NCBI RefSeq assembly: GCF_023078275.1
Contig: NC_062975.1
Location: 21,854,641-21,918,640 of the forward strand
Length of the DNA stretch: 64,000 nucleotides
Source of the DNA: Leguminivora glycinivorella
Lineage: Eukaryota > Arthropoda > Insecta > Lepidoptera > Tortricidae
Reading direction: 5' to 3'
A program made the translations under genes and the position numbers. The notes beneath the pieces were generated by a model. That model did no database searches and had not been told where the DNA came from. It worked only from the letters and a program-made list of their open reading frames with translations. How positions within the stretch are numbered: position 1 is the first letter of the stretch; every line of letters begins with the position of its first letter. This document shows, piece by piece, positions 54,117-64,000 of this stretch.

Positions 54117-55012
54117 GAGGTTACTGACTCGTCTCAACAAAATCTTTGACAATAGATGGTACTCAGGATCTGATGATGAAGTCAGATGGTAGTCATGAGT
54201 TCTCATCAACCAGGTCTTGAAACCATTTCGTGTTTGGGCTCGTTTGATTCGCCTCAACAAGATCTTTGACAAGAGGTGATGGTACCCAGGATCTGATGAT
54301 GAAGTCAGATGGTAGTCATGAGTTCTCATCAACCAGGTCTTGAAACCATTTCGTGTTTGGGCTCGTTTGATTCGCCTCAACAAGATCTTTGACAAGAGGT
54401 GATGGTACCCAGGATCTGATGATGAAGCCGGAAGGTAGTCATGAGTTCTCATCAACCAGGTCTTGAAACCATTTCGTGTTTGGGCTCGTTTGATTTGCCT
54501 CAACAAGATCTTTGACAAGAGGTGATGGTACCCAGGATCTGATGATGAAGCCGGAAGGTAGTCATGAGTTCTCATCAACCAGGTCTTGAAACCATTTCGT
54601 GTTTGGGCTCGTTTGGTTCGTCTCAACAAGATCTTTGACAAGAGATGGTACCCAGGATCTGATGATGAAGCTGGAAGGTAGTCAAGAGAATTCATCAACC
54701 AGGTCTTGAAACCACTCCGTGTTTGGGCTCGTTTGGTTCGTCTCAACAAGATCTTTGACAAGAGATGGTACCCAGGATCTGATGGTGAAGCCGGAAGGTA
54801 GTCAAGAGTATTCAACAACCAGGTCTTGAAACTCTTCTGTGTTTGGGCTCGTTTGATTCGTCTCAACAAGATCTTTGACAAGAGATGGTACCCAGGATCT
54901 GATGATGAAGCTGGAAGGTAGTCAAGAGTATTCCACGACCAGGTCTTGAAACCACTTCGTGTTTGGGTTCGTTTGATTCGTCTCAACAAGATCTTTGCCA
55001 AGAGATGGTAAT
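54117..55012 (-). repeat. Minisatellite of about 120-bp units with an open frame
   Basis: Seven full units and partial ends. On the minus strand each unit encodes a variant of SKILLRRIKRAQTRNGFKTW plus LMRTHDYLPASSSDPGYHLL (40 or 41 codons). The frame is open for 296 codons but begins without ATG, and a stop lies about 30 nt upstream of it. Unit length 120 or 123 bp preserves the frame. Coding status unproven. Confidence 0.85.
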
Positions 55013-55163
55013 CACTCTTTTATACTCTGGCGCATCCACTGTCTCAGTGTGTCAACAGTCAACTAAAGCAGGTAGGCGTAGCGTAGAGTTGTATTTCCTT
55101 ACAAAAAACCAATACATAGATGTGGACCTTCCTGTGCTCCATGCAATTAAAACAACATAATAT

Positions 55164-55245
55164 TTAAAAACCGGCCGAGAGCATGTCGGGTCACGCTCAG
55201 TGCCTACACTGAGCGTGGCCCGACACGCTCTCGGCCGGTTTTTAA
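55164..55245. mobile_element. Hairpin MITE
   Basis: TTAAAAACCGGCCGAGAGC and its complement, continuing through GTCGGG and CACGCTCAGTG. Arms about 37 bp with two mismatches. Confidence 0.85.
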
Positions 55246-55246
55246 A

Positions 55247-55735
55247 GCCGCGTTGGTAAATAGCCGCTCGGCTCTTCCGTAGTTTTCCATATTTTTCAAA
55301 AACTACAGAACCTATCAAGTTCAAAACAGTTTTCCTAGAAAGTTTATAAAGTTCTACTTTTGTGATTTTTAACACTTTTTTTTTCTTTAGGAGCGATTAT
55401 TCCCGAAAATATTAATATTATCAAAAAACGATTTCAGTAATTCATTTTTAAATACCTATCCAACAATAAATCATACGTTAGGGTTGAAATGAAAAAAAAA
55501 TCACTCCCTACTTTAGGTACGTGTAGGGGGGTACCCTAATAAAACATTTTTTCCACTTTTTATTTTTGCACTTTGTCGGCGTGACTGATATACATATTGG
55601 TACCAAATTTCAGCTCTCTAGTTCTAACGGTCACTGAGATTATCCGCGGACGGACGGACGGACGGAGGGACAGACAGACAGACATGGCGAAACTATAAGG
55701 GTTCCTAGTTGACTACGAAACCCTAAAAACACATT
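55247..55735 (+). repeat. Interspersed repeat with GACGGACGGAC tail
   Basis: It starts next to the hairpin (AAGCCGCGTTGGTAAATAGC), contains ACCAAATTTCAGCTCTCTAG and ends in (GGAC)n, (CAGA)n, TGGCGAAACTATAAGGGTTC and ACGAAACCCTAAAAA. A common lepidopteran repeat, possibly one unit with the hairpin. Confidence 0.7.
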
Positions 55736-55741
55736 TTAAAT

Positions 55742-55830
55742 ATTAAACTTATATTGACCGGGATATAGACCGTGAATATAAGTCTAATGAAAATAACCGT
55801 GAATCATTCAAAAGTCAAAACTCTTACATT
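55742..55830 (+). repeat. Relative of the 1574-1705 inverted repeat
   Basis: CTTATATTGACCGGGATATA followed by AGTCTAATGAAAATAACCGT, as right of 1705. The intervening arm and centre are deleted. Confidence 0.7.
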
Positions 55831-55891
55831 TTAAATATAAAAAAAAAACTACTTAAAATTAAAGAAAACCGATGATCTAGTTCCATTATAT

Positions 55892-56376
55892 ACAGAGTGG
55901 GGCCTGTAACAAAGGCGAAGAATTGAACTGTAGGCTATTCTCCTTATACTGATCAACATTTATTCAGTGACTTTTAAAAATTATGAAGTCTTTAAATTTT
56001 TAATTTTTCATACAAAATAAATATTAGCTTCAATGTACGCCATTATTGTTGTCATTGACGTTGTCTGTCACACTTTAGACTTAACAGAATTCGCAATACA
56101 TTACCTCTTAGAAAAAACTTTCAAGGGTGATAAAAATCAAAATAAAAGTTATTTTTAAAAGTCGCCGAACAAATGTTGATCAGTATAAGTGCGTTTTCAC
56201 ATTATCCGATCCGATATCGGATGTCGGACCGATATCCCATACATTACAGGCGCCATCTTGGATTTTTTCTATTGAAATGCTTCCGACATCCGATATCGGA
56301 TCGGATAGTGTGAAAACGGCTTAAGGAGAATAGCCTAGAGTTCAATTCTTCGCCTTTGTTACAGGCCCCACTCTGT
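55892..56376. mobile_element. MITE family C, copy 2, with a nested insertion
   Basis: Inverted ends ACAGAGTGGGGCCTGTAAC and complement, flanked by TA. The interior is the reverse complement of the 28251-28572 copy and is interrupted at 56189-56321. Confidence 0.88.
56189..56321. mobile_element. 133-bp nested MITE with TAA duplication
   Basis: The ends GTTTTCACATTATCCGATCC and GGATCGGATAGTGTGAAAAC are inverted. TAA flanks both sides (56186-56188, 56322-56324), the 3-bp signature of PIF/Harbinger. The empty site is seen in copy 1 at about 28300-28310. Confidence 0.85.
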
Positions 56377-56399
56377 ATATGTACCTAGAAAACATCATC

Positions 56400-56595
56400 A
56401 TCTTCCTTGCGTTATCCCGGCATTTGCCACGGCTCATGGGAGCCTGCGGTCCACTTTGACAACTAATCCCAAGATTTGGCGTAGGCACTAGTTTTTACGA
56501 AAGCGACTGCCATCTGACCTTTCAACCCAAAGGGTAAACTAGACCTTATTGGAATAAGTCCGGTTTCCTCACGATGTTTTCCTTCACCGAAAAGA
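56400..56595 (-). repeat. Truncated SINE of the 34.1-kb family
   Basis: It matches the 3' two-thirds of 34154-34473 (GTTATCCCGGCATTTGCCAC to TTTTCCTTCACCGAAAAG). The tRNA-derived head is missing. Confidence 0.85.
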
Positions 56596-57010
56596 ACCTA
56601 GAAAACATATCATATACAAAATAAAATAAAACTAAGAAAACGGATTATATTCATTATACGCGATATAATCTGATTCCATAAATTTATTTCATGAGTAACT
56701 ATCGCGGTGACAGAAGACAATATTATATACACAATTTATTATATTATAAAAGTTTTTTAATTTATTTCTTCCAAGGCTACACACGTTTTAATAAAAAAAA
56801 ACCGTGATAAGTTTAATAATTAAACTAAAAGGTCAAGTATTTATGCACGAAATCATGTATGCAAATATGTAATATATATGGTGGTGTTTTTACGCAAGTA
56901 TCAATAATGGTTAGTCCGCAACGCCACTGACGGCGAGGCGGTACCGACCATGAATGCTATCCCTTTCGCTCTAGCCGCACGTAAGGTTTGTTCGAAGAGG
57001 ATCGCACGCT

Positions 57011-57151
57011 ATGTCTGTACCGCAGGCTACAATCGTTATGCTTCTGGTTATAGTGTGCGTCTGCACACAGGCGCACGCCAGCGCCGCCGGCGTCGAAATG
57101 CGAGCAAGCAGATTTTTTGAAAGCGCTCTTAATATACAGGATGTTTGGTAA
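57011..57151 (+). CDS. Candidate secreted-protein start: signal peptide ORF
   Basis: ATG at 57011, with an in-frame TAG upstream at 56972 and no earlier ATG between them. The peptide MSVPQATIVMLLVIVCVCTQ continuing AHASAAG has a hydrophobic core and an A-x-A cleavage site, a textbook signal peptide. It continues VEMRASRFFESALNI, then runs into a MITE that supplies QDVW and TAA. In a CpG-rich patch (56920-57120). It may be the first coding exon of a neuropeptide-like or other secreted gene. No clear donor was found, and the family is not recognised. Confidence 0.4.
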   Translation: MSVPQATIVMLLVIVCVCTQAHASAAGVEMRASRFFESALNIQDVW

Positions 57152-57588
57152 CCGGATGCAAAGCCAAAAGTAGGAGATAGTCTAGGTCATGTAGAACATT
57201 TTTAGCCATACTTGTCTTAGACAAATGTTATTTTTAATTTTTTTTTTATCGTACTTTGAAATCACTTAAATCATTTACATTTTCATGTAACTAAAATTTT
57301 AAATCGCTGTCAACTTGTTTTCTTTAGACAAAGATGTTTGAAATCACTTTTCTAGTGTTTGATAGACATTGCACAATACGAAATAAAACAAAAAAAAATC
57401 TACCTGCAGTAAAAAAAGTACTAATTATCGATTTAGTCTGAAGTTTTGCAGTTTTCTCCGACAAATCTTAAAATTTAAATTAAAAAAAAACTAATAACAT
57501 TTGTCTAAGACAAGTATGGCTAAAAATGTTCTACATGGCCTAGACTATCTCCTACTTTCGGCTTTGCATCCGGTTTCCAAACACCCTG
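57137..57588. mobile_element. 452-bp MITE with TA duplication
   Basis: CAGGATGTTTGGTAACCGGA and TCCGGTTTCCAAACACCCTG are inverted ends flanked by TA. The inner arms with GCAAAGCC and TAGGAGATAGTCTAGG continue about 110 bp. It interrupts the ORF at 57011. Confidence 0.88.
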
Positions 57589-58466
57589 TATTTTAAGACT
57601 ATCACTTTTAATTTGCATCGATTACATATCCTTTTTTTAAGACTTTTTTAAACAAGCTAGTAATATACCATTTCTAAAGGTAAGTAATCTAATATTCTAG
57701 AAGGCAGATGTGAACGTGTCCTTGCGAAATCTGCGCAGTAGGTAGGTACTTACTATTTTCGATCACGCCCGCTTTCGCTATTGACTTCCGATACCCAATG
57801 ATAATTATAGCTGCTATATTTATTTTTAGCTGAACTAATTTGTATTGCAACAAATGATATTACATAATTGTTTCAAATAATTAATCAATCAACGATAGGT
57901 ACTCCTAATTTTAGTGCTTACAAACCATAATAATAATATATAAACGAGAAGAATCCAAGGAGTAAATAAAATAATGTGTTAAAATTCAAAATTATAAAGG
58001 GCGAATTCCCAACGACATGCATTTGTAAATATAAAATTTAATTGTTTACAATGAAAACTCAATAACCAACTCATCATTCCGTTAAGTATTACTTAATAGT
58101 GCAAAGGTATTTCTTTATAGTGCCCAGGTATTTTTTTATTACTAGTAAGACATAGTTAGATATTAAAATATCCTTTAAATATTTATACTTGTCAGAATAC
58201 CGTCTATAGCCCACTTACTCCAATAAAAACCTGACTTAAGACACAGGACACCGACAACAGTTCAGGAAAGTGATGAGTCGCGCCTCGTGGGCCTCGTGCA
58301 GCGAAAGCCAACGCTGACATTTTCGCAGTTTTGTAATCGTTTACAACATGTGCAGGTGTACTGTTATGCATTGTGTTCTACGAAACAACTTTCTTTGAGG
58401 ATAGTTATTGGATTAACTGGAATAAAATTATAAGACCGTTAGAATTTTACGAGAATTTTACGGTTT
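57589..58466. other. AT-rich non-coding DNA
   Basis: Nothing recognised. Confidence 0.4.
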
Positions 58467-58738
58467 GACGACCGGTCTGGCGCAGTCAGTATTGAACCTG
58501 CCTGCTGCGCCGTGGTCCCGTGGTTCGAATCCCGGTAAGGGCATTTATTTGTGTGATGAGCACAGATATTTGTTCCTGAGTCATGGATGTTTTCTATTTA
58601 TTTAAGTATTTATATATTATATATATCGTTGTCTGAGTACCCATAACACAAGCCTTCTTGAGCTTACCGTGGGCCTCAATCAATCTGTGTAAGAATGTCC
58701 TATAATATTTATTTTATTTTATTTATTTATTTAATTAT
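58467..58738 (+). mobile_element. tRNA-derived SINE, copy 2
   Basis: GGTCTGGCGCAGTCAG (A box) and GGTTCGAATCCC (B box), then the same body as 26488-26735, ending in a (TTTA)n tail. Confidence 0.85.
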
Positions 58739-58873
58739 TTATTTATTTATTTTAGAACTTAATATTTTTTATCCTAAAACTAATCGAAGATTAGCGCTGG
58801 ATGCCGCCAACAATAGCCTGAGATTAGACCATTTCGTGGTCACATTCTGCTTTTGTGTCTTTTTGCTTGTATA

Positions 58874-58907
<34 letters not shown>
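58874..58907. repeat. (GT)n microsatellite
   Basis: About 16 GT units. Confidence 0.9.
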
Positions 58908-58910
<3 letters not shown>

Positions 58911-60266
58911 GAATACTTTATTTCTATTCTATTCTAAAACTGAATTGCTGTTACAGCCGACTTGTTACCAGATGTAACAACATTATGTTTTTGCTGTAAT
59001 GCTGTTATGCAAACATTTATTTCAGTGTAGGTGATATTTTTGTACAAATTGGCAAGGTTACACGTGGCGAGAAAAAGAAGCAGTTCAGGAAATTTTACTT
59101 TAGAAAGTGCACTTTTTGTTGTGCTCGTGCACTTTGCATTAGGCCGTTAATTTTTTGGACCTATCTTATGTGTATTATATGTCCACTCTCATCAAGCTAA
59201 CGTATGATGAGTTGATGACGGTCTCCACGTCGTCACACGTTTCACGTCATCTTGAATAGTACAATAATCAATTATCATATTTATACAGACATTGATATCA
59301 TATGCCATTTATTGGTCGCCACTCGCCAGATATATCCGAACAACACGTGTACAAATTGCTCCACAAATCCTTTATTTTGTACGAGATAAAATGCATATTC
59401 AGATATTTTTGGTACCTTGGTAGCAAATATACCAGTAGCCTTTCCATCTCATTAGTCTACGACCATTAGATTATTATCTTCTCAGGCCACTAAGGCGTAC
59501 ACGTCACATGATTCATAGTACACTATTCACACTGCACCAGATGTACTTGCATCAATAGCATTGAACTCAGCTCGTGACGCGCGTGCTATCGAAGGTTAGC
59601 ACAGATTATTGCTAAATCCTCTACTAAGTATACGTAGACACTTTGAAAGGGCTGAATTATAAAATAATTTCACATGGTGTAGGGACAGGTTTTGCTTTTG
59701 ATGCAGGACAAGTACCTCATTAATCACAATACTTTTTCACTGAACCAGTGAAAAAGAGAATAAGTTTAAAAACAAGCATCTTGTGGTTTTCTCTAAAGTT
59801 TCCAATATCTCATGAGATTTTAGATCGAGATAGAGCATTAGATCGATTGAACTCGTAGCTCTGTTTTGCTGTCAGTAATGTAAAATCGCTTTTACGAATT
59901 GCATATCACGGGACATTGAACGGGTATTAAACTGATTCTTTAGAGTTAAATCCAAGCTTAAACTAGAAATAATTCAAGATTAGTTAGCATTTTAAATGGT
60001 ATTTGAAACACTAGCGCGTCACGCAGCGATAATGCGCTCGTTAATGATAAAAGTGAATTGCAAACACAATGTAACAGTGCTCAAGACTCGTGCGCTATTT
60101 CAGGCTCACGTGTCGGTGTCACACAACAGCACATGTTATATGTAGGTAGTCAAGTCATCACATCCTAATAATAGCTGTCGCTATATTCGTTGCGTTTTGA
60201 TGATGAAAGTTTGTGTTGATGAATGTTTGGGACCAGAAAAAACACTACTTATTTATTTGTATCTAT
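58908..60266. other. Non-coding DNA
   Basis: Mixed AT-rich sequence with CACGTG at 59061-59066, 59344-59349 and 60107-60112. No exon or repeat recognised. Confidence 0.35.
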
Positions 60267-60290
60267 TACTGTATAGATAGATAGATAGAT
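60267..60290. repeat. (GATA)n microsatellite
   Basis: About five GATA units. Confidence 0.85.
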
Positions 60291-60437
60291 AGAAAGCCAC
60301 TTTATTTCCTTAACAACTACTTACACTATGATACAAGTAACATTTATTTCATATTTTTTACTTCAGTTTTAAAGGTAACTATTGTTTTATACATAATAAT
60401 AATATATTTGTTTGTTAGTTTAAACTTAATTTTTATG

Positions 60438-60438
<1 letters not shown>

Positions 60439-60475
<37 letters not shown>
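60439..60475. repeat. (TA)n microsatellite
   Basis: About 18 TA units, at the 3' end of the adjacent RTE, whose tail it may represent. Confidence 0.9.
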
Positions 60476-60479
<4 letters not shown>

Positions 60480-60501
60480 TGTTGTTGTTAGGAACCCCAT
60501 T

Positions 60502-61143
60502 TTATTGGGTAAAGGCCTCCTCCAATTTGTTCCATTCGTCCCTGTCTTTTGCCTTGTTCATCCATGTTGGGCCGGCGGTAGCTGCAATGTCGTCACTCCA
60601 TCGTTTTCTTGGTCGTCCTGCCTTTCTTTTTACGTCAGGGCCTTTCCATAGAGTCACTTCCTTCGTCCATCTTTTATCTGTGTACCTTGCTACGTGGCCG
60701 GCCCATTTCCATTTTATTTTTAGTGCATATTTTAGTGCATCCGTGATTTTTGTTTTGTTTCTTATGCGTTCACTTCTCACTTTTTGTATTTTCTTTAGTT
60801 TTAGCATGCTCCTTTCCATCGCTCGTTGGGTAGTGGTTAATCTGGCTTTTGTTTTTACCGAATGACTACAGGTTTGGCATCCATATGTTAACGCCGGCAA
60901 AATATTGGTATCCATCACTATTTTTTTCATGTGCAGTGGGTAATCTTCTTTAAGTATTTCATTTAGCGACCAGTATTTTCTCCAGCTTAAAGCTATCCGT
61001 CGTTCTATTTCATCTTGTGAATCTTCGTTGCTAAAGGAAACTTCTTTTCCGAGGTATATGTAGCGTTCCACGTATAGTCCCAGGTTAATTGGTTCTTTAA
61101 AGCTATTTGTCATTATTTTTGTTTTGCTCTCGTTCATATTCAA
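60502..61143 (-). pseudogene. RTE ORF2, C-terminal 213 codons
   Basis: YIYLGKEVSF, RRIALSWRKYW, LPALTYGCQTCSHS, KTKITDALKYALKIKWKWAG, HVAR and GRPRKRWSDDI are characteristic of RTE-clade endonuclease-reverse transcriptases. Open throughout, but lacking the endonuclease and most of the polymerase. Confidence 0.9.
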
Positions 61144-61256
61144 TCCAATTTTCTCGCTTTCATTGAGTTTATCATTTTCTCTAGCTTTCTGCTTGTAGAG
61201 GCGAGTAGGACGATGTCATCAGCAAATCTGAGGTGACTAAGGTATCTGCCATTTAT
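61140..61256 (-). pseudogene. RTE reverse-transcriptase FADD segment
   Basis: INGRYLSHLRFADDIVLLAS, then TSRKLEKMINS contains the catalytic FADD box in a different frame from the C-terminal part. Upstream codons of the open frame (61257-61391) are not LINE-like. Confidence 0.85.
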
Positions 61257-61477
61257 TACTGTATATATAAATACGAAGTAAAGAGCTGAACTTGATAGCC
61301 ATGTAAAGAATATCACGGTGACACGGATTTTAATTGGGCAATTAGGGAGTAACTGGAAACAAGAAAGCAGATGATATAACTGAAGGGACATAGAGATGGC
61401 AAACCTATTTGGGACTCAGATATGCCAATGATAGCTGATAACGCCAAGGGAGTCAATAGAGAACTCAAAAGTAATGG

Positions 61478-61478
<1 letters not shown>
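61257..61478. other. Non-coding DNA
   Basis: No feature recognised. Confidence 0.35.

Positions 61479-61532
<54 letters not shown>
61479..61532. repeat. (GA)n microsatellite
   Basis: About 24 GA units. Confidence 0.9.
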
Positions 61533-61541
<9 letters not shown>

Positions 61542-61860
61542 AAAAGAAGAAATTGAAACTGGATGCAGACAATATTTCAGATTATATATGACGATACGTG
61601 GTATAAAACTTAGAAGAGAGCAAACTATCCGATGTCTAGAATCGTTCTTTGGTTCTACAGGATCCCTTAATCAATTTTGTGATTTAGAAAGTCTTAGTTT
61701 AGTTTTAGGGAGTAACTCTTTCATAGGCTATTTCATCGACTAATAGTCTAGAGCCAATTTGGCCACAAGTCGTCTCCTTCACGATTTTCGTCGACATCTC
61801 TTCTAAATACCTAAAACAGGTATGTATATGTTCCTCGTTCTCTCCAGATTACGAATTGAC
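61533..61860. other. Non-coding DNA
   Basis: Mixed sequence. Nothing recognised. Confidence 0.35.
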
Positions 61861-61919
61861 CTGTTTTAGTTTAAGGAGGGGGGGACGGGTCGAGAAAAAG
61901 GGGGGGAAAGATGGCGACC

Positions 61920-64000
61920 GACCATCATAGATATTTATTCACATCTCGAATCCTATGGCACCAATCTGTTCGTGCGAGGTGTCATTTGAAAGCTTATTAA
62001 ACCTACTTTAATTGTTTTCAAATAACTATGCTCACAAAAGTAACCGTTTAGGAAATATTTGAAAATATGTGTTTTTTTATCGCACATGAATTGCACAAGT
62101 ACTAGTAAAAAATGCGTCTAACTCAATAAACAATAACTTTACCGCAATTGATGTTATTATAAAATTTTCGCGTCCATTCATGTTATTTCTAAAAATATAA
62201 GTTTCATTGGTATATGATAATATATAACCATGTAATTAAGAATTTTGTTTGGCAGGGGTTATCCTCCAGGTCGCATAAACGGGCGCTGACCGTAGTAAAG
62301 TATTCAATATTTTTGAGGTCTTATTTTACGGATCCATATAGGAGAGGTATCATTTGAAAGATAATTAAACCTACTATAATTGTTTACACATAACTATAAT
62401 ATTAAACGTAGCTGTTTACATAATATTTGAAAATATGTGTTTTTTATCGAGCATGAATCGCACAAGTACTGGTAAAAAATGCTTCTAAGTCAATAAACAA
62501 TAACGTTACCGCAATTGATGTAATTATAAAATTTACGCGACTATTCATGAGCTTTCTAAAAATATAAGTTTTATTGGTAAGTGATAATATAACCATTAAA
62601 TTACGAATTTTGTTTCGTAGTGGTCACTCCGCCGGTCGCATAAAAATGAGCGCTGACCGTAGTAAAGTATTCAATATTTTTAAGTTCTTATTTTACGGAT
62701 CCATATGTAAGAGGTATCATTTGAAAGCAAATTAAACCTGCTATAATTATTTTTGAATAACTATAGTTATAAAGGTAGCTGTTTACAAAATATTTGAAAA
62801 CATGTGTTTTTTTTTCGAGCACGAGTTGCACATATACAGATAAAAAATGCTTCTAACTTAATAAACCATAACTTTACCGCAATTAATGTTATTATAAAAT
62901 TTACGCGAAATTTCATGCGCTTTCTAAAAATATAAGTTTTATTGGTGTATGATAATATATGACCAAGTAATTACGAATTTGGTTTAGCAGGGGTCACTGC
63001 GCCCTGTCACGATATTGGGTGCTGACTGACCGTCGCCAAATTTTCTACGTTACTCAGATCCTATTTTACTGATAAATTTGTGAGAGGTATCATTTGAAAG
63101 CATATTATGCGTACTATCTTTATTTCTAATATTTCAAGTCGAAACTGTAGAAGTTTACAAAATATTTGATTAGTAATATGTGTATTTTACTGTGCATGAA
63201 TAGCATTGGCATTGATAAGACACGCTTCTAGCTCAATAAATTATAGTTTTCCGCAATTGAAATAATAACAAAATAAACGGAAAATGTATGACTTACACAA
63301 AACATAAGTTTGGTTTGTATTGCATAAACAATTAATTTGAATTTGTTCAGCTCACCTACTGCGCACCATCATATAAATGGATGTCCACCGTCGTTGCCTT
63401 TTTCAGATTTTATTTCACTAATCGTATATTCATAATAAATATAATCTATCACGTATCGAATTTACTTATATACTTAATTGATCAGTAAAATAAAATCTGT
63501 AAAATGATGAAAAAATTAAGGCAACGGCGGTGGACATCCGTTTATATGACGATTGACCGTGCGCAGTGGGTATGGTGGACAAATTAACATTAATTGTTTA
63601 GGCAAAACTAACAAAACTCATTTTTTGTAAAGGCCATATATTTTGCGGTTCATTTCGTTATTATATCAATTGCGGAAAAATATAATTTATTGAGCTAGAA
63701 GCATGTTTCACTCGTATCAGTGCGAATGCTATTCATATACAGTAAAAATACACATATTGTCAAATATTTTGTTAACTTCTACAATTACGACTAAAATTAT
63801 TAAAAAGCAACGATAGTACGCATAATATGCTTTCAAATGATACCTCTCACAAATTGATCGCTAAAATAGGATCTGAGAAATACGTAAAATTAGGCGACGG
63901 TTAGCACTTATTTACGTCACGGGGGTGCAGTGACACCTGCTAAACCAAATTCGTAATTACTTGGTTGTATAATATCATACATCAATAAAACTTATATTTT
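61920..64000. repeat. Satellite of about 365-bp monomers with an inversion
   Basis: GAGGTATCATTTGAAAGC-type landmarks recur at about 61976, 62346, 62711 and 63085, then in reverse at about 63828. Each monomer also has TTTACCGCAATTGATGTTAT and GCTGACCGTAGTAAAG-like blocks. The direction flips near 63445, giving a palindromic junction. The array continues past the window. Monomers have diverged visibly and have no ORF. Confidence 0.9.

Larger units (their letters stand above)
60478..61256 (-). mobile_element. 5'-truncated RTE LINE
   Basis: It starts inside the reverse transcriptase at GRYLSHLRFADD and ends after the ORF with a short UTR (AATAAAATGGGGTTCC) and AAC repeats. A single frameshift near 61165 separates the two open frames. 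Confidence 0.88.

Noticed and set aside
54111..55001. A conventional protein-coding gene for the 296-codon frame
   Set aside because: There is no ATG, a stop lies just upstream in frame, and the whole frame is tandem minisatellite. Kept as a repeat with a note.

Overview
The window looks like nuclear DNA from a moth or butterfly. It is AT-rich, with short exons in long introns, and dense with SINEs, MITEs, foldback elements and decayed LINE (Jockey-like, RTE-like), copia and hAT remains of the kinds common in Lepidoptera. No bacterial operon, CRISPR array or free-standing tRNA or rRNA gene was seen.

The one gene supported exon by exon lies on the minus strand, from the ATG at 27440 to the stop at 10134. 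It encodes a 420-residue bHLH-Orange repressor that I identify as clockwork orange (cwo), a core component of the insect circadian clock. Nine coding exons join with matching splice phases (1263 nt including the stop). The protein carries a Hey/CWO-type bHLH, an Orange domain, a Ser-rich linker, a YKFKN motif, a KRRR basic patch and the CWO C-terminal block (YVPVFALNS, then YYVPLSVDY, then VNFQP). Two degenerate tandem copies of the Orange exon lie directly downstream of the intact one.

Layout: 1-10 kb is downstream DNA with several short inverted-repeat elements and the probable cwo 3' end. 10.1-18.1 kb holds exons 3-9. 18.1-27.2 kb is a 9-kb intron with a CpG-rich possible internal promoter, a 5'-truncated Jockey-like LINE, a 900-bp non-autonomous hAT element with an 8-bp duplication, and SINEs. 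27.2-27.5 kb holds the two N-terminal exons. 27.5 kb to about 52 kb is probably the cwo 5' intron and upstream region. It contains two kilobase-scale foldbacks (31.6-34.0 kb and 38.4-41.2 kb) and clusters of the E-box CACGTG, including two pairs with the same 7-bp spacer (41.94 and 43.24 kb). That geometry is known from CLOCK:CYCLE/BMAL1 targets, so it fits a clock gene that is both an E-box target and an E-box repressor.

52-57.2 kb has several CpG-rich patches, a plus-strand Inr+DPE core-promoter match at 53.86 kb and a short plus-strand ORF at 57.0 kb that begins with a convincing signal peptide. Together these may mark the start of a divergent, secreted-protein gene, but this is inference. 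54.1-55.0 kb is a 120-bp minisatellite that keeps a frame open. 60.5-61.3 kb is a decayed RTE LINE. 61.9-64.0 kb is a satellite of about 365-bp monomers that flips orientation near 63.45 kb and runs off the window.
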